Counted from the first letter of the stretch, positions 10,325 through 21,622 are shown. The stretch is 64,000 nucleotides of DNA from Prodigiosinella confusarubida (GCF_002847015.1 NZ_CP025085.1:2480001-2544000), one strand, 5' to 3'. Notes: generated by a model from the sequence alone, not told the origin. Numbers and translations: made by a program.

Positions 10325-10575
10325 GAATTAAGATTATTCTTATGCTCCATGTGTCAGGATGATTGTCAGCAAAGGATGGGTTGGTGTTATGGGCAAAGGG
10401 AATCTGATGTGCTTTAAGGACAGTGCTGCTGTCTTTGTCATAATAAAATATTTTAAAATTATAAATTTCATTTGGCACCGATAGTTTTCATGCCACCTAT
10501 GGAGAGTATTTATTGAACTGGATGATATACACATCATCTAATTTATGTTTAAACATAGCTTGCCGGGATGAGATT
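10325..10575 (+). other. flhDC 5' leader (untranslated)
   Basis: About 250 nt lie between the candidate promoter and the flhD ATG. In E. coli a leader of about 200 nt is the target of CsrA and of several small RNAs. An in-frame TTG at 10513 could extend FlhD by 21 residues, but that extension has no counterpart in the family. Confidence 0.4.
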
Positions 10576-10926
10576 ATGGGTACTTCTGAGTTACTTAAGC
10601 ATATTTATGACATAAATTTGTCTTATTTGTTACTTGCGCAACGTTTAATTAACGATGAAAAAGCATCGGCCATGTTTCGCCTTGGTATTAATGAAGAAAT
10701 GGCTAATGCGTTGATGCAACTTACCTTGCCACAGATGGTGAAATTAGCTGAAACTAATCAGTTGATATGCCATTTCCGCTTTGATGATCACAATACTATT
10801 AAACTATTGACACAAGAATCCCGTGTAGATGATTTACAGCAGATACATACAGGTATTCTATTGTCGAGTCAGTTGTTACAACAATTTTCTTCAAAAGAAG
10901 AAAATTTGCCTAAAAAAAGGGCGTAA
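10576..10926 (+). CDS. flhD: FlhD, flagellar master regulator subunit
   Basis: FlhD pairs with FlhC in the FlhD4C2 activator that recruits RNA polymerase to class II flagellar promoters. From ATG 10576 the protein is 116 aa, the standard length. It matches E. coli nearly throughout: [47 protein letters not shown] and a basic KKRA end. flhC starts 5 nt after the flhD stop. The operon is headed by a CRP site and a long leader, so nutrient status probably sets its expression. Confidence 0.96.
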   Translation: MGTSELLKHIYDINLSYLLLAQRLINDEKASAMFRLGINEEMANALMQLTLPQMVKLAETNQLICHFRFDDHNTIKLLTQESRVDDLQQIHTGILLSSQLLQQFSSKEENLPKKRA

Positions 10927-10931
10927 TAATA

Positions 10932-11510
10932 ATGGTGGAAAAAAGTATTGTTCAAGAAGCTAAGGACATCCAACTGGCGATGGAACTCATTTCTCTTGGT
11001 GCCCGCCTGCAGATGCTCGAAAGTGAAACGCAGTTAAGCCGTGGGCGCTTGATAAAGTTATATAAAGAGTTAAGAGGAAATCCTCCCCCTAAAGGGATGT
11101 TGCCTTTTTCAACCGATTGGTTTATGACATGGGAGCAAAATATTCATTCCTCCATGTTTTATAATGCCTATATTTTCTTACTGAAAAATGGACACTGTAG
11201 TAGCGTTGAGGCGGTAATTAAAGCTTATCGCCTTTATCTTGAACAATGTTCACCTCAAAGCGAAGCCCCTCTATTAGCATTGACCCGAGCATGGACGTTA
11301 GTCCGTTTTGTTGACAGCGATATGCTTCAATTATCGCCCTGTAATTGTTGTAGCGGTCTGTTTATTACCCACGCACACCAGCCTAAAAATGGATTTGTCT
11401 GCAGTTTGTGTCAACCCCCTTCCCGAGCGGTAAAAAGACGTAAACTTTCGCCGAATGTTGCCGATATCATACCTCAACTGCTGGATGAACAAGTAAAACA
11501 CGCAGTCTGA
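10932..11510 (+). CDS. flhC: FlhC, flagellar master regulator subunit
   Basis: This 192-aa DNA-binding partner of FlhD has the family length. The Zn-binding cysteines lie in [10 protein letters not shown] and [11 protein letters not shown], in the positions of the four-Cys site of E. coli FlhC. The N-terminal [20 protein letters not shown] segment is essentially identical to E. coli. The distal gene of the flhDC operon, it is followed by a hairpin at 11531-11561. Confidence 0.97.
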   Translation: MVEKSIVQEAKDIQLAMELISLGARLQMLESETQLSRGRLIKLYKELRGNPPPKGMLPFSTDWFMTWEQNIHSSMFYNAYIFLLKNGHCSSVEAVIKAYRLYLEQCSPQSEAPLLALTRAWTLVRFVDSDMLQLSPCNCCSGLFITHAHQPKNGFVCSLCQPPSRAVKRRKLSPNVADIIPQLLDEQVKHAV

Positions 11511-11530
11511 GCCTGGTAGCGATTTATAAG

Positions 11531-11561
11531 CCTGTCACTTTTCTGGGTAAAGAGTGGCAGG
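11531..11561 (+). terminator. Terminator-like hairpin after flhC
   Basis: cctgtcact pairs with agtggcagg (9 bp with one G-U) around a 13-nt loop, followed by a short tttat. It separates flhDC from the sigma-28 promoter of motA. Confidence 0.6.
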
Positions 11562-11573
11562 TTTATCCTCAAG

Positions 11574-11600
11574 TAAGTTCCTGGCAAAATTGCACGATAA
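11574..11600 (+). promoter_or_regulatory. Sigma-28 (FliA) promoter of motA
   Basis: TAAG, 15 nt, then CACGATAA, against the consensus TAAA-N15-GCCGATAA (3 of 4 and 6 of 8). It ends 36 nt before the motA start, as expected for the class III mot-che operon. Confidence 0.7.
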
Positions 11601-11636
11601 CTCATCCATACGACCTCTTGATTATAAGGAATTCTT

Positions 11637-12524
11637 GTGCTGGTTATATTGGGTTATATCGTCATCATAGGCTCCATACTAGGCGGTTATCTTATCGTAG
11701 GTGGGGAGTTGGGTGCACTTTATCAGCCATCAGAGTTGTTGATTATCGCCGGTTCGGCTATAGGTGCATTCACTGTCGGCAATAACGGTAAAGCAATTAA
11801 AGCAACTGCTCGCAGTTTACCGCTGTTGTTTCTTGGTACTAAGTATACCAAAGCGATATACATGGACCTCATGGCCGTGCTCTTTCGCCTAATGGCAAAA
11901 TCCCGTCAGCAGGGCATGCTTTCTTTAGAGTTTGATATTGATAATCCGCAAGATAGTGAGATTTTTTCTAGTTACCCCCGTATTCTGGCAGACGCTTATA
12001 TTGTTGAATTTGTTACTGATTATCTACGATTGATGGTTAGTGGCAATATGAATGCGTTTGAAATTGAAACACTGATGGATGAAGAGATAGAAACGGTCGA
12101 GCACGAAATCGAGGTCCCTGCCAACAGCTTGAATTTAATCGGTGATGCTTTGCCGGCATTTGGTATTGTTGCCGCAGTTATGGGGGTTGTACATTCTCTT
12201 GCTTATGTAGACCGTCCAGCCGCTGAATTAGGCATGATGATCGCACATGCCATGGTCGGGACCTTTTTAGGGATTTTGCTGGCATATGGTTTTGTATCCC
12301 CGTTGGCCTCTTTACTGCGCCAGAAGAATGCCGAAAAGATAAAAGTATTACAGTGTATCAAAGTGACCCTGCTATCGAATCTTAATGGTTATGCTCCACA
12401 GATAGCCGTTGAATTTGGACGTAAAACATTGTATTCCACCGTTCGGCCTTCTTTCACCGAAATGGAAGAGCATATTCGTAGCGTGAAAGCTCCGGCTCAG
12501 CAGGCAGCGGAAAATGACGCATGA
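11637..12524 (+). CDS. motA: MotA, flagellar stator proton channel subunit
   Basis: MotA with MotB forms the proton-driven stator. The 295-aa protein has the usual length, four membrane segments and a large cytoplasmic loop. The rotor-contacting residues R90 and E98 and the channel proline P173 fall at the E. coli numbers. It starts with GTG 11637, as in E. coli, after aaggaattctt. It overlaps motB by 4 nt (ATGA). It is the first gene of the motAB-cheAW operon behind a sigma-28 promoter. Confidence 0.96.
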   Translation: MLVILGYIVIIGSILGGYLIVGGELGALYQPSELLIIAGSAIGAFTVGNNGKAIKATARSLPLLFLGTKYTKAIYMDLMAVLFRLMAKSRQQGMLSLEFDIDNPQDSEIFSSYPRILADAYIVEFVTDYLRLMVSGNMNAFEIETLMDEEIETVEHEIEVPANSLNLIGDALPAFGIVAAVMGVVHSLAYVDRPAAELGMMIAHAMVGTFLGILLAYGFVSPLASLLRQKNAEKIKVLQCIKVTLLSNLNGYAPQIAVEFGRKTLYSTVRPSFTEMEEHIRSVKAPAQQAAENDA

Positions 12525-13621
12525 AACACCAGCATCCCATTATTCGCAAAAAGCGTAAATCTGGACACGCAGTTCATCACGGCGGTTCATGGAAGATAGC
12601 CTATGCTGACTTCATGACTGCCATGATGGCACTATTTTTAGTCATGTGGCTCATCTCCATCTCTTCTCCATCTCAATTGGCTCAAATCGCAGAATATTTT
12701 CGTACCCCTTTAAAAGTGGCTATCACCAGCGGTCCTAAAATGAGCGACTCGACGAGTCCTATTCCTGGTGGTGGTGACGATCCGACCCAGCAAGAAGGGG
12801 AAATGAGAAAGCAGATAGATACTATGGATGGGAAGCTAGAGGAGATAAGGCTGAATAAGCTGCGTGAGCGTCTGGATCAATTGATTGATACTGATCCGCG
12901 ACTGAAAGCATTACGTCCACATTTGCTGATCGAAATGGTTGATCAGGGATTGCGTATTCAGATTATTGATAGTCAAAATCGCCCTATGTTTAAAACAGGC
13001 AGTGCTCAAGTAGAGCCTTACATGAGTGATATTCTGCGGGCGATAGCACCAATTCTGAATGATATTCCTAATAAAATCAGTCTCTCCGGACATACTGATG
13101 ATACGCAATATGTAACGGGTGAGCGCGGTTATAGCAACTGGGAATTATCAGCCGATCGTGCAAATGCATCTCGTCGAGAGTTGATAGCAGGTGGGCTTTC
13201 TGAAGGGAAAGTTTTGCGCGTTGTCGGCATGGCGGCCACGATGAATTTGAAGCAAGCGCAGAATGGCAATGATGCTATTAATCGTCGCATTAGTTTATTA
13301 GTGCTGAACAAGCAGGCTCAGGAAAAGATTGAGCATGAGAATTCCGAAGACAACGCAGTCAGCATAGATAAAATAGAAAATTTACAAAGTATGGGGTTGG
13401 ATAATGCTAAACCTGTGACCCAACCTGCCGAGAATAGTAATAGTGGTGCAGTTTTGCCTAGGCCCATAGCCAATGATATGCCTGCATCTGGTACGACTGA
13501 AGTATCTGGGAAAAATAAAGCACCGGCAACGGGCCGTCAGCAGCCGACTACAAAACTACCTGCTGCACCCGATAGCCAGGCGACACCTTCATCAATAGGC
13601 CGCGATTCACAGCAGAGGTGA
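12521..13621 (+). CDS. motB: MotB, peptidoglycan-anchored stator subunit
   Basis: MotB has a short cytoplasmic N-terminus, one transmembrane helix (about residues 29-49) carrying the proton-accepting Asp at D30 ([10 protein letters not shown]), a periplasmic plug and linker, and an OmpA-like peptidoglycan-binding domain (about 150-263, [21 protein letters not shown]). At 366 aa it is longer than E. coli MotB (308 aa). The excess is a C-terminal tail of about 100 residues rich in Asn, Pro, Thr and Ser. The stop overlaps the upstream alternative GTG of cheA. The tail does not affect any known functional residue. Confidence 0.96.
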   Translation: MKHQHPIIRKKRKSGHAVHHGGSWKIAYADFMTAMMALFLVMWLISISSPSQLAQIAEYFRTPLKVAITSGPKMSDSTSPIPGGGDDPTQQEGEMRKQIDTMDGKLEEIRLNKLRERLDQLIDTDPRLKALRPHLLIEMVDQGLRIQIIDSQNRPMFKTGSAQVEPYMSDILRAIAPILNDIPNKISLSGHTDDTQYVTGERGYSNWELSADRANASRRELIAGGLSEGKVLRVVGMAATMNLKQAQNGNDAINRRISLLVLNKQAQEKIEHENSEDNAVSIDKIENLQSMGLDNAKPVTQPAENSNSGAVLPRPIANDMPASGTTEVSGKNKAPATGRQQPTTKLPAAPDSQATPSSIGRDSQQR

Positions 13622-13626
13622 CCCAC

Positions 13627-15666
13627 GTGAGCATGGATATGAGCGCTTTTTATCAAACATTTTTTGATGAAGCAGACGAATTGTTGGCGGACATGGAACA
13701 ACATTTATTGTTGATTGATCCGTTAGCACCTGATACCGAGCAGATGAACGCAATATTCCGTGCTGCTCACTCAATCAAAGGTGGCGCAGGAACTTTTGGT
13801 TTTACGGCATTACAGGAAACCACTCATCTGTTGGAAAACCTGTTGGATGGTGCCAGACGCGGTGAAATGCAATTGAGCACCGATATCATCAACCTGTTTT
13901 TGGAAACCAAAGATATTATGCAGGATCAGTTGGATGCTTATAAAACTGCGCAGGAACCCAATGTTGAAAGCTTGGAATACATTTGTCAGGCCCTGCGTCA
14001 ACTCGCTCTGGAATCTAAAGAGCAAAGTGAATCTGTTTCTGCTACTTCACCTGAAACAGGTTCAATAGTTTCTACTGCTTCAGCGTCGGCCCCTGATGGC
14101 GGACAAAATGAATTACATATTGTACTGACCGATCTTAAAGCGCAGGAAATCCCCCAACTGCTTGAAGAATTGAGTAATCTTGGCACCGTAAAAGATTCTC
14201 ACCAAACAGATAGCAGTATTGAAGTTACATTATCCACATCCACTGATAAAGATGACATTAGCGCAGTGCTTTGTTTTGTTCTTGAACCAGAGCAAATCAA
14301 CTTTAAACCCGTGGGCGAGGCTGCGGCGGCGGCACCTGTAGTTCAGTCGCCGGTTGATAACCCAACGGTACCAGCAGAGAGCGCCCCGATAACACCAAGT
14401 AAACCCGCTACTGCAGTACCTGCAACTGCAACAGTTGCGGCAAAAGTTAATGAAGCAGCCAAGGGCCGGATGAAAGCGGGTGACACCAGTATTCGTGTCG
14501 CTGTCGAAAAAGTTGATCAACTGATTAACCTGGTTGGTGAACTGGTGATTACACAATCAATGTTGGCTCAACGTTCAACAGAACTGGATCCTGTTGCTCA
14601 TGGTGATTTGCTTAACAGCATGGGACAGTTGGAAAGGAATGCACGTGATTTGCAAGAGTCAGTGATGTCCATCCGGATGATGCCGATGGAATATGTGTTT
14701 AGCCGATTCCCTCGTCTGGTTCGTGATTTGGCTGCGAAGTTGGGGAAAGAAGTGGAATTGACGTTGTCCGGGAGTTCAACTGAGCTCGATAAAAGCTTGA
14801 TTGAACGCATTATTGATCCGTTGACGCATCTTGTTCGTAATAGCTTGGACCATGGCATTGAATCACCAGAAAGCCGTATTGCTGCGGGTAAACCGGCTGT
14901 AGGGAACCTAACGCTGTCTGCGGAGCATCAGGGCGGAAGCATCTGTATTGAGGTTGTTGATGATGGTGCCGGGTTAAACCGAGAGAAAATATTGGCTAAG
15001 GCGCTTTCTCAGAAAATGGCGGTTAGCGAAAGCATGACTGATGAGGAAGTCGGTATGCTGATCTTCGCACCTGGATTTTCAACAGCAGAAAAGGTTACGG
15101 ATGTTTCTGGCCGTGGTGTCGGGATGGATGTTGTGAAACGTAACATCCAGGAAATGGGGGGACATGTTGAAATCCATTTTCAGAAAGGAAAGGGTACTAC
15201 GATACGTATCTTGCTACCACTTACATTGGCCATTTTGGATGGTATGTCGGTTAAGGTTAGCGGTGAGGTTTTCATTCTGCCACTCAATGCAGTAATGGAG
15301 TCTCTACAACCCCAGTCTGAAGATTTATATCCTTTGGCGGGGGGAGAAAGAGTGCTGCAGGTTCGTGGTGAATACCTGCCATTAATTGAGCTTTACCAAG
15401 TCTTTGATGTTGCCGAGGCTAAAACGGATGCAACACAAGGGATCGTTGTAATCCTGCAAAGTGCTGGCCGTCGTTATGCTTTGTTGGTCGACCAATTAAT
15501 CGGACAGCATCAAGTTGTCGTGAAAAACCTGGAAAGTAATTATCGCAAGGTGCCAGGAGTTTCAGCCGCTACTATTTTAGGTGATGGTAGTGTCGCGCTA
15601 ATTGTTGATGTTTCAGCGTTACAGGCGCTTTATCGGGAAAAGCGTGTGGTTGAAACCGCTGCTTAA
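13627..15666 (+). CDS. cheA: CheA, chemotaxis histidine kinase
   Basis: CheA autophosphorylates in receptor arrays and passes phosphate to CheY and CheB. Domains: P1 with phospho-acceptor H48 (AAHSIKGGAGTFG), P2 (about 155-235), a linker rich in Ala/Pro/Thr, P3 dimerisation (KVDQLINLVGELVITQSM), P4 ATPase (LVRNSLDHGIE; DDGAG; APGFST; GRGVGMDVV) and the CheW-like P5. The 679-aa reading uses GTG 13627 followed by AGC ATG GAT, as in E. coli, with AGAGG 8 nt upstream; GTG 13618 would overlap motB. cheW follows 36 nt later. Confidence 0.96.
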   Translation: MSMDMSAFYQTFFDEADELLADMEQHLLLIDPLAPDTEQMNAIFRAAHSIKGGAGTFGFTALQETTHLLENLLDGARRGEMQLSTDIINLFLETKDIMQDQLDAYKTAQEPNVESLEYICQALRQLALESKEQSESVSATSPETGSIVSTASASAPDGGQNELHIVLTDLKAQEIPQLLEELSNLGTVKDSHQTDSSIEVTLSTSTDKDDISAVLCFVLEPEQINFKPVGEAAAAAPVVQSPVDNPTVPAESAPITPSKPATAVPATATVAAKVNEAAKGRMKAGDTSIRVAVEKVDQLINLVGELVITQSMLAQRSTELDPVAHGDLLNSMGQLERNARDLQESVMSIRMMPMEYVFSRFPRLVRDLAAKLGKEVELTLSGSSTELDKSLIERIIDPLTHLVRNSLDHGIESPESRIAAGKPAVGNLTLSAEHQGGSICIEVVDDGAGLNREKILAKALSQKMAVSESMTDEEVGMLIFAPGFSTAEKVTDVSGRGVGMDVVKRNIQEMGGHVEIHFQKGKGTTIRILLPLTLAILDGMSVKVSGEVFILPLNAVMESLQPQSEDLYPLAGGERVLQVRGEYLPLIELYQVFDVAEAKTDATQGIVVILQSAGRRYALLVDQLIGQHQVVVKNLESNYRKVPGVSAATILGDGSVALIVDVSALQALYREKRVVETAA

Positions 15667-15702
15667 CAACAAAATAACGGTTATTGATTAAAGGTGATAA
15701 AC

Positions 15703-16200
15703 ATGACTGGACTTGCAAACGTCACAAAACTAACGGGTGAAACGGTGGGACAGGAGTTCTTGATCTTTACGCTTGGTGACGAAGAGTACGGCGTTGATAT
15801 TTTGAAAGTGCAGGAAATTCGTGGTTATGACCAAGTAACCCGTATTGCCAACACTCCGGCCTTTATTAAAGGTGTAACGAATCTCCGTGGTGTTATTGTC
15901 CCAATTGTTGACTTACGTATTAAATTTGCGCAACAAGAAGTGGATTATGACGATAACACCGTTGTTATTGTCCTGAATTTGGGTCAGCGTGTTGTAGGGA
16001 TTGTTGTTGATGGTGTTTCTGACGTGTTGTCATTAACAGCTGATCAGATTCGTCCTGCACCGGAGTTTGCAGTAACCCTGTCGACTGAATATTTGACCGG
16101 ATTGGGATCTCTGGGCGAAAGGATGCTGATACTGGTTGATATTGAAAAACTGCTTAGCAGTGAAGAAATGGCGTTGGTAGATAGTGTTATGAAAGTTTGA
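15703..16200 (+). CDS. cheW: CheW, chemotaxis coupling protein
   Basis: This 165-aa adaptor links receptors to CheA. It is nearly identical to E. coli CheW over the core: [20 protein letters not shown], the receptor-contact [13 protein letters not shown], and [17 protein letters not shown] 15703 follows aaaggtgataaac. An upstream GTG at 15694 is in frame but less likely. It is the last gene of the motAB-cheAW operon and is followed by a strong hairpin. Confidence 0.97.
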   Translation: MTGLANVTKLTGETVGQEFLIFTLGDEEYGVDILKVQEIRGYDQVTRIANTPAFIKGVTNLRGVIVPIVDLRIKFAQQEVDYDDNTVVIVLNLGQRVVGIVVDGVSDVLSLTADQIRPAPEFAVTLSTEYLTGLGSLGERMLILVDIEKLLSSEEMALVDSVMKV

Positions 16201-16214
16201 TTAACCACTATTGA

Positions 16215-16241
16215 TTTGGACCACCTATTGCGTGGTCCAAA
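16215..16241 (+). terminator. Terminator hairpin after cheW
   Basis: A perfect 10-bp stem, tttggaccac / gtggtccaaa, with a 7-nt loop, 14 nt after cheW. It is followed by ctattctt rather than a full T-run. Confidence 0.65.
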
Positions 16242-16278
16242 CTATTCTTACTACACTTTTCCATAAATTGGAAGTCAA

Positions 16279-16305
16279 TAAATATATCTTAATGAATGCC
16301 GTTAA
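16279..16305 (+). promoter_or_regulatory. Sigma-28 promoter of the Tsr-like receptor gene
   Basis: TAAA, 15 nt, GCCGTTAA (4 of 4 and 7 of 8 to consensus). It ends 32 nt before the ATG of the receptor. Confidence 0.85.
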
Positions 16306-16337
16306 TATCGGTAATAGGTGTATAGAAAAGGCTCAAT

Positions 16338-18026
16338 ATGTTTACTCGTATAAAAGTAGTTACTAGTCTTATTATTGTACTAGGGTTATTTTGTATATTA
16401 CAGATTATATCAGGTAGTTTATTTTTTAATTCATTAAAAGCAGATCGGGAAATATTTAGTAGCACGCGAATTATTAATCAGCAAAAATCAGAACTAGATG
16501 CAACATGGTCTTATTTGTTACAAACACGTAATACGCTGAATCGCGCAGGTACCCGATTTGCAATGGAGTCATCCGGTAACGTTACTGGCGGCGCGACTAC
16601 CAAAGATTTGATTGAACTGGCAAAAAAACAATTAATGACAGCTAATGCTCATTATGCTAACTATGAAAATATTCCTTATTTAGACAAAGAAGACAGCCAG
16701 GTTGCCAAATCTATCAAGAGTAATTACGATGAATTAAATGCTGCTTTAACAGAGTTAATCCAGTTTATTTCCACTGCTCGATTAAAAGAGTTTTTTGAAC
16801 AGCCAACACAAGGCTATCAAGACCGTTTTGAAAAAGCTTATTATTCTTATAAAGAGTCCTACGATAAAATCAACAGTATTGCCATAGCAGAAAATAATGC
16901 AGCTTATTCTTCTGCACTTTGGATTCTGGGAACGATTATTACTATTGTGATTATTGCTGTAGTCGTTGTCTGGTTGGGTATCAATAGAACCTTGATCCGT
17001 CCATTATATAACCTCGTTGAACATATTCGTCACATGGCCAAAGGTGATCTAACTCAGCGGATTGATTTTAACGGCACTAATGAAATGGGTATGCTGGCAG
17101 ATAGCTTGCGGCATATGCAAAATGAATTTATCACGACAGTAAGCGCTGTCCGCCAAGGGAGTGAAGCAATTTATACTGGTGCCACCGAAATCAGTGCCGG
17201 TAATAATGATTTGTCTTCCCGGACAGAGCAGCAGGCAGCCTCGCTTGAGGAAACTGCGGCCAGTATGGAACAGTTGACTGCGACAGTTAAACAGAATGCT
17301 GAAAATGCACGCCAGGCTAGTCAGCTTGCTTTAAGTGCATCGGAAACTGCACAGAAAGGCGGTAAGGTCGTCGATAATGTTGTGACGACAATGCATAACA
17401 TTGCTGGAAGTTCCCAAAAGATTGCCGATATAACGAGTGTAATTGATGGCATCGCTTTCCAGACAAATATTCTGGCCCTCAATGCGGCAGTAGAAGCAGC
17501 CCGAGCTGGCGAGCAAGGACGTGGATTTGCTGTCGTGGCCGGAGAAGTGCGTAATTTGGCGCAACGTAGTGCTCAGGCAGCAAAAGAGATTAAGACTTTG
17601 ATTGACGACTCAGTTAATCGGGTTGATGAAGGATCTGTTCTGGTGGAAAGTGCCGGTGAAACAATGGCCGAGATTGTGGGCGCGGTGACTCGGGTAACTG
17701 ACATCATGGGAGAAATTGCTTCCGCATCTGATGAGCAAAGCAAAGGTATTGAGCAGGTGGGTCAGGCAGTAACGGAAATGGATCAGGTAACTCAGCAAAA
17801 CTCAGCGTTGGTTGAGGAGTCTGCGTCGGCTGCCGTTGCTCTAGAAGAGCAGGTTCGTGCCTTGAATCAGGCTGTGGCAGTTTTTCAGTTACCTAGAGAA
17901 AATGACAATTTTCGATCAACAGGCCAAGCAACTGTACCAGAAACGGCCACACTGCTGACGACATCCGTAGAAACCGGTAAAAAAGCCAAAGCAAGCCAGA
18001 CGACTGATAACTGGGAAACATTCTAA
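16338..18026 (+). CDS. tsr: Tsr-like methyl-accepting chemotaxis protein (serine receptor)
   Basis: This 562-aa chemoreceptor has TM1 (about 7-30), a periplasmic sensor, TM2 (about 190-215), HAMP and the cytoplasmic hairpin, and ends in DNWETF, the CheR/CheB tether. The sensor carries the Tsr serine-site context [12 protein letters not shown] (R64/N68 in E. coli) and [12 protein letters not shown] (T156 region), so serine is the most probable attractant. The signalling half is almost identical to E. coli Tsr. It has its own sigma-28 promoter and downstream hairpin, so it is monocistronic between cheW and cheR, where E. coli carries tar and tap. Confidence 0.88.
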   Translation: MFTRIKVVTSLIIVLGLFCILQIISGSLFFNSLKADREIFSSTRIINQQKSELDATWSYLLQTRNTLNRAGTRFAMESSGNVTGGATTKDLIELAKKQLMTANAHYANYENIPYLDKEDSQVAKSIKSNYDELNAALTELIQFISTARLKEFFEQPTQGYQDRFEKAYYSYKESYDKINSIAIAENNAAYSSALWILGTIITIVIIAVVVVWLGINRTLIRPLYNLVEHIRHMAKGDLTQRIDFNGTNEMGMLADSLRHMQNEFITTVSAVRQGSEAIYTGATEISAGNNDLSSRTEQQAASLEETAASMEQLTATVKQNAENARQASQLALSASETAQKGGKVVDNVVTTMHNIAGSSQKIADITSVIDGIAFQTNILALNAAVEAARAGEQGRGFAVVAGEVRNLAQRSAQAAKEIKTLIDDSVNRVDEGSVLVESAGETMAEIVGAVTRVTDIMGEIASASDEQSKGIEQVGQAVTEMDQVTQQNSALVEESASAAVALEEQVRALNQAVAVFQLPRENDNFRSTGQATVPETATLLTTSVETGKKAKASQTTDNWETF

Positions 18027-18036
18027 AATAATTGGT

Positions 18037-18069
18037 AGACATAAGCTGGTGTAAAGCTGGCTTATGTCT
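18037..18069 (+). terminator. Terminator hairpin after the Tsr-like gene
   Basis: agacataagc (18037-18046) pairs perfectly with gcttatgtct (18060-18069), 10 nt after the stop codon. No T-run follows. Confidence 0.6.
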
Positions 18070-18204
18070 GATGTGAAGTGGCTATGTGTTTAGCTGATTA
18101 TTTATTCCAACAAGCCATTTTTGTTGTGAGTAATCCTGGAGACCTGGCTATTGCGATCATCGTTATATTTTATCTTTTTACCACAATAATTACTCCAATT
18201 TAGC

Positions 18205-18231
18205 TAAAGAAAGCGTTATTACAGCCGATGG
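18205..18231 (+). promoter_or_regulatory. Sigma-28 promoter upstream of cheR
   Basis: TAAA, 15 nt (gaaagcgttattaca), GCCGATGG (4 of 4 and 6 of 8). It is the only good class III promoter before cheRBYZ and would give a leader of about 300 nt. Confidence 0.7.
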
Positions 18232-18547
18232 AGATAGTACGTGGATATTTTAACCTGATTGTGGTGGTCGTTTATCTGGGTAGATTGCGGCTTTTCCCAC
18301 AATAAAATTCGTATGAGGTTTGATGTAGATTGAGTCGAGACGACCGGCAGTATGGTGAATGGCGTTAGAGAGATCTCATTAATGGATTACTTCGTTTTTT
18401 CGATGTACAGCGTCGGTATTGAGTGGGTAATAGGTGCTCCCGAAAGGATGGATGTCTGACAAATGAAAGTACAAACCTGCAGTTGATGTGAGGAACGTCC
18501 TGATTGGACAACAATAAAATAACCTATCCATTTTCGGGCGGTTAGAT
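18232..18547 (+). other. Long leader between sigma-28 promoter and cheR
   Basis: About 310 nt without a credible gene. Short minus-strand open stretches (18379-18591) have no family match and overlap cheR. I see no clear riboswitch or repeat; the stretch may be the remains of a lost receptor gene or a regulatory leader. Confidence 0.4.
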
Positions 18548-19420
18548 ATGAAAAATATACCATCGCCAAATCGTACTGGTTCTGCGTCCATTTTGACGCA
18601 GATGGTTGAACGGTTACCTCTGTCTGATGCGCATTTTCGGCGTATCAGTCAGCTTATTTATCAGCGAGCTGGTATTGTGCTGGCCGATCACAAACGGGAA
18701 ATGGTTTATAACCGTCTCGTTCGTCGCTTGCGACTGTTGGGAATAACTGATTTTGGTCAGTATCTGGCGTTATTAGAGTCAGATCTCAACAGTGCGGAAT
18801 GGCAGGCATTTATCAACGCATTGACGACTAATCTGACGGCTTTTTTCCGTGAAGCACATCATTTTCCTATTCTGGCAGAACACGCTCGAAAACGACCTAA
18901 TGGATATACTGTCTGGAGTACGGCAGCATCGACAGGGGAGGAACCCTATTCATTGGCCATGACATTATCTGAAGTGTTAGGCGAACGAGTTAGTGGTTGC
19001 CAGGTCTGCGCCAGCGATATAGACACCCAGGTCCTGGAAAAGGCCGCCGCTGGCATATATAGGCAGGAAGAGCTGCGTTCGCTTTCTCCTCAGCAGTTAC
19101 AACGTTTTTTTTTACGAGGTACCGGTCCGCATAGTGGGCTAGTGCGCGTCCGTCCGGAATTAGCTTCCATGGTGCATTTTCAGCAACTTAACTTGTTGGC
19201 GCCAGATTGGCCTGTCCCAGCACCATTTGATGCCATATTTTGCCGCAATATTATGATTTACTTTGATAAAGAGACGCAGGAACGCATCTTGCGTCGTTTT
19301 GTTCCACTGCTTAAACCGGGCGGGCTGTTATTTGCCGGACATTCAGAAAATTTCAGTCAAATCAGCCGAGAATTCTACCTGCGTGGGCAGACTGTCTATG
19401 GGCTGGCTAAGGAAAGATAA
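18548..19420 (+). CDS. cheR: CheR, chemoreceptor glutamate methyltransferase
   Basis: CheR transfers methyl groups from SAM to glutamates on chemoreceptors. The 290-aa protein has the N-terminal helical CheR_N domain (to about 90) and a class I SAM-binding domain with [21 protein letters not shown] and [14 protein letters not shown]. The last CheR domain binds the NWETF receptor tail, which both receptors in this window carry. Its TAA shares the A of the cheB ATG, so the genes are coupled. It starts the cheRBYZ operon. Confidence 0.97.
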   Translation: MKNIPSPNRTGSASILTQMVERLPLSDAHFRRISQLIYQRAGIVLADHKREMVYNRLVRRLRLLGITDFGQYLALLESDLNSAEWQAFINALTTNLTAFFREAHHFPILAEHARKRPNGYTVWSTAASTGEEPYSLAMTLSEVLGERVSGCQVCASDIDTQVLEKAAAGIYRQEELRSLSPQQLQRFFLRGTGPHSGLVRVRPELASMVHFQQLNLLAPDWPVPAPFDAIFCRNIMIYFDKETQERILRRFVPLLKPGGLLFAGHSENFSQISREFYLRGQTVYGLAKER

Positions 19421-20472
19421 TGAACAAAATAAAAGTATTATGTGTTGATGATTCTGCACTGATGCGTCAGATCATGACTGAAATTATTAATAGCCATCCT
19501 GATATGGAAGTCGTTGCTACCGCGCCAGACCCATTGGTTGCACGTGATTTGATTAAAAAATTCAATCCCCAAGTATTAACGCTTGATGTTGAAATGCCGC
19601 GTATGGATGGTTTGGATTTTTTGGAAAAACTGATGCGTCTTCGTCCAATGCCCGTAGTCATGGTGTCATCATTGACGGGGAAAGGTTCTGAAATTACGTT
19701 ACGTGCATTGGAACTAGGGGCAATAGATTTTGTTACTAAACCGCAGTTGGGTATTCGTGAAGGTATGCTGGCTTATAGCGAGCTGATTGCGGAAAAAATT
19801 CGCATGGCAGCCAAAGCCAGGTTACCTCAGCGTAATGCTAATAATATACCAACAGTAATGATCCCCAGCATGCCATTGCTCAGCAGTGAAAAATTGATCG
19901 CAATCGGGGCTTCTACAGGAGGAACAGAAGCAATTCGTCATGTATTGCAGCCGTTACCTCCAACTAGCCCAGCTTTGTTGATCACGCAGCATATGCCACC
20001 GGGGTTTACCAAGTCTTTCGCCGAACGTCTGAATAAATTGTGCCAGATAACGGTTAAGGAAGCTGAAGATGGTGAACGTGTTCTGCCTGGTCATGCTTAT
20101 ATTGCACCAGGTGCCAGACATCTTGAGTTAGCGCGAAGTGGCGCGAATTATCAGGTGAAATTGCATGATGGCCCACCAGTCAATCGGCATCGCCCATCAG
20201 TTGATGTATTATTTCGTTCTGTAGCACAGTATGCAGGAAGAAATGCAGTGGGCGTTATCCTGACTGGCATGGGAAATGATGGTGCGGCTGGTTTACTAGA
20301 GCTTCACCAGGCAGGAGCCTATACCTTGGCTCAAAATGAGGCAAGTTGTGTGGTATTTGGTATGCCTCGCGAGGCTATTGCTCTCGGTGGTGTTGATGAA
20401 GTGGTGGATTTGCACCAGGTGAGCCAGCGAATGCTGGCACAAATTTCCGCCGGACAGGCGTTACGTATATAG
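19420..20472 (+). CDS. cheB: CheB, receptor methylesterase/deamidase response regulator
   Basis: CheB removes receptor methyl groups and deamidates receptor glutamines when phosphorylated by CheA. The 350-aa protein has a receiver domain with phospho-acceptor D56 ([11 protein letters not shown]), a linker, and the esterase domain with catalytic S165 (GASTGGTEA), H191 (ITQHMPPGF) and D287 (TGMGNDGA). Order and length match E. coli CheB (349 aa). It overlaps cheR by one base and precedes cheY by 34 nt. Confidence 0.97.
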   Translation: MNKIKVLCVDDSALMRQIMTEIINSHPDMEVVATAPDPLVARDLIKKFNPQVLTLDVEMPRMDGLDFLEKLMRLRPMPVVMVSSLTGKGSEITLRALELGAIDFVTKPQLGIREGMLAYSELIAEKIRMAAKARLPQRNANNIPTVMIPSMPLLSSEKLIAIGASTGGTEAIRHVLQPLPPTSPALLITQHMPPGFTKSFAERLNKLCQITVKEAEDGERVLPGHAYIAPGARHLELARSGANYQVKLHDGPPVNRHRPSVDVLFRSVAQYAGRNAVGVILTGMGNDGAAGLLELHQAGAYTLAQNEASCVVFGMPREAIALGGVDEVVDLHQVSQRMLAQISAGQALRI

Positions 20473-20485
20473 CAGCTCCGGGTGA

Positions 20486-20896
<411 letters not shown>

Positions 20897-20905
20897 GGAG
20901 ATGCT

Positions 20906-21550
20906 ATGAAGTCACATCCGATGCCCATTAACGATAACGCATCAGCCACAGAGATCATTTCTCGTATTGGGCAGTTAACGCGTATGTTACGTGATAGCCT
21001 GAAAGAACTCGGGCTGGATCACGCGATTGCAGAAGCTGCGGAAGCTATTCCAGATGCTAGAGATCGTCTTGATTATGTCGTACAAATGACGGCACAAGCA
21101 GCCGAACGCGCTTTAAACTGTGTTGAAGCAGCACAACCACGTCAGAATCAGTTGGAAGCTGATGCCAAGTCTTTAAAAGTTCGTTGGGATCAATGGTTTG
21201 AAAACCCGATAGAGCTGGCAGATGCACGTGAATTGGTTACCGATACGCGTAATTATCTGCAGGATGTACCAGAGCATACGTCGTTTACTAATGCGCAATT
21301 GTTGGAAATCATGATGGCTCAGGATTTCCAGGATCTGACGGGTCAGGTTATCAAGCGTATGATGGACGTTGTTCAGGAGATTGAAAAACAGTTATTGATG
21401 GTATTGTTGGAAAATATCCCGGAAAAACAGAGTCCAGCCAGACGTGAGAGTGACGGTTTGCTTAATGGACCTCAAGTCGATAAGAGTGCTGCAGGAATCG
21501 TATCGAATCAAGACCAGGTCGATGATCTGTTAGATAGCTTGGGATTCTGA
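20906..21550 (+). CDS. cheZ: CheZ, CheY-P phosphatase
   Basis: This 214-aa long-helix dimer accelerates CheY-P dephosphorylation. The catalytic D143 and Q147 are in [17 protein letters not shown], and the C-terminal CheY-binding peptide [12 protein letters not shown] is intact. aaggagatgct precedes ATG 20906, 9 nt after cheY. Last gene of the cheRBYZ unit. Confidence 0.97.
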   Translation: MKSHPMPINDNASATEIISRIGQLTRMLRDSLKELGLDHAIAEAAEAIPDARDRLDYVVQMTAQAAERALNCVEAAQPRQNQLEADAKSLKVRWDQWFENPIELADARELVTDTRNYLQDVPEHTSFTNAQLLEIMMAQDFQDLTGQVIKRMMDVVQEIEKQLLMVLLENIPEKQSPARRESDGLLNGPQVDKSAAGIVSNQDQVDDLLDSLGF

Positions 21551-21622
21551 TTAACGTCCTGCGAACGCTGCTGTATTCAACAAGTAGCACGCAGTTTATG
21601 ATTGCATATGTGTGGTTTTTTG

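Noticed and set aside
10513-10575. N-terminal extension of FlhD from TTG 10513
   Set aside because: The family starts at the residue given by ATG 10576, and the extension is unlike any FlhD.
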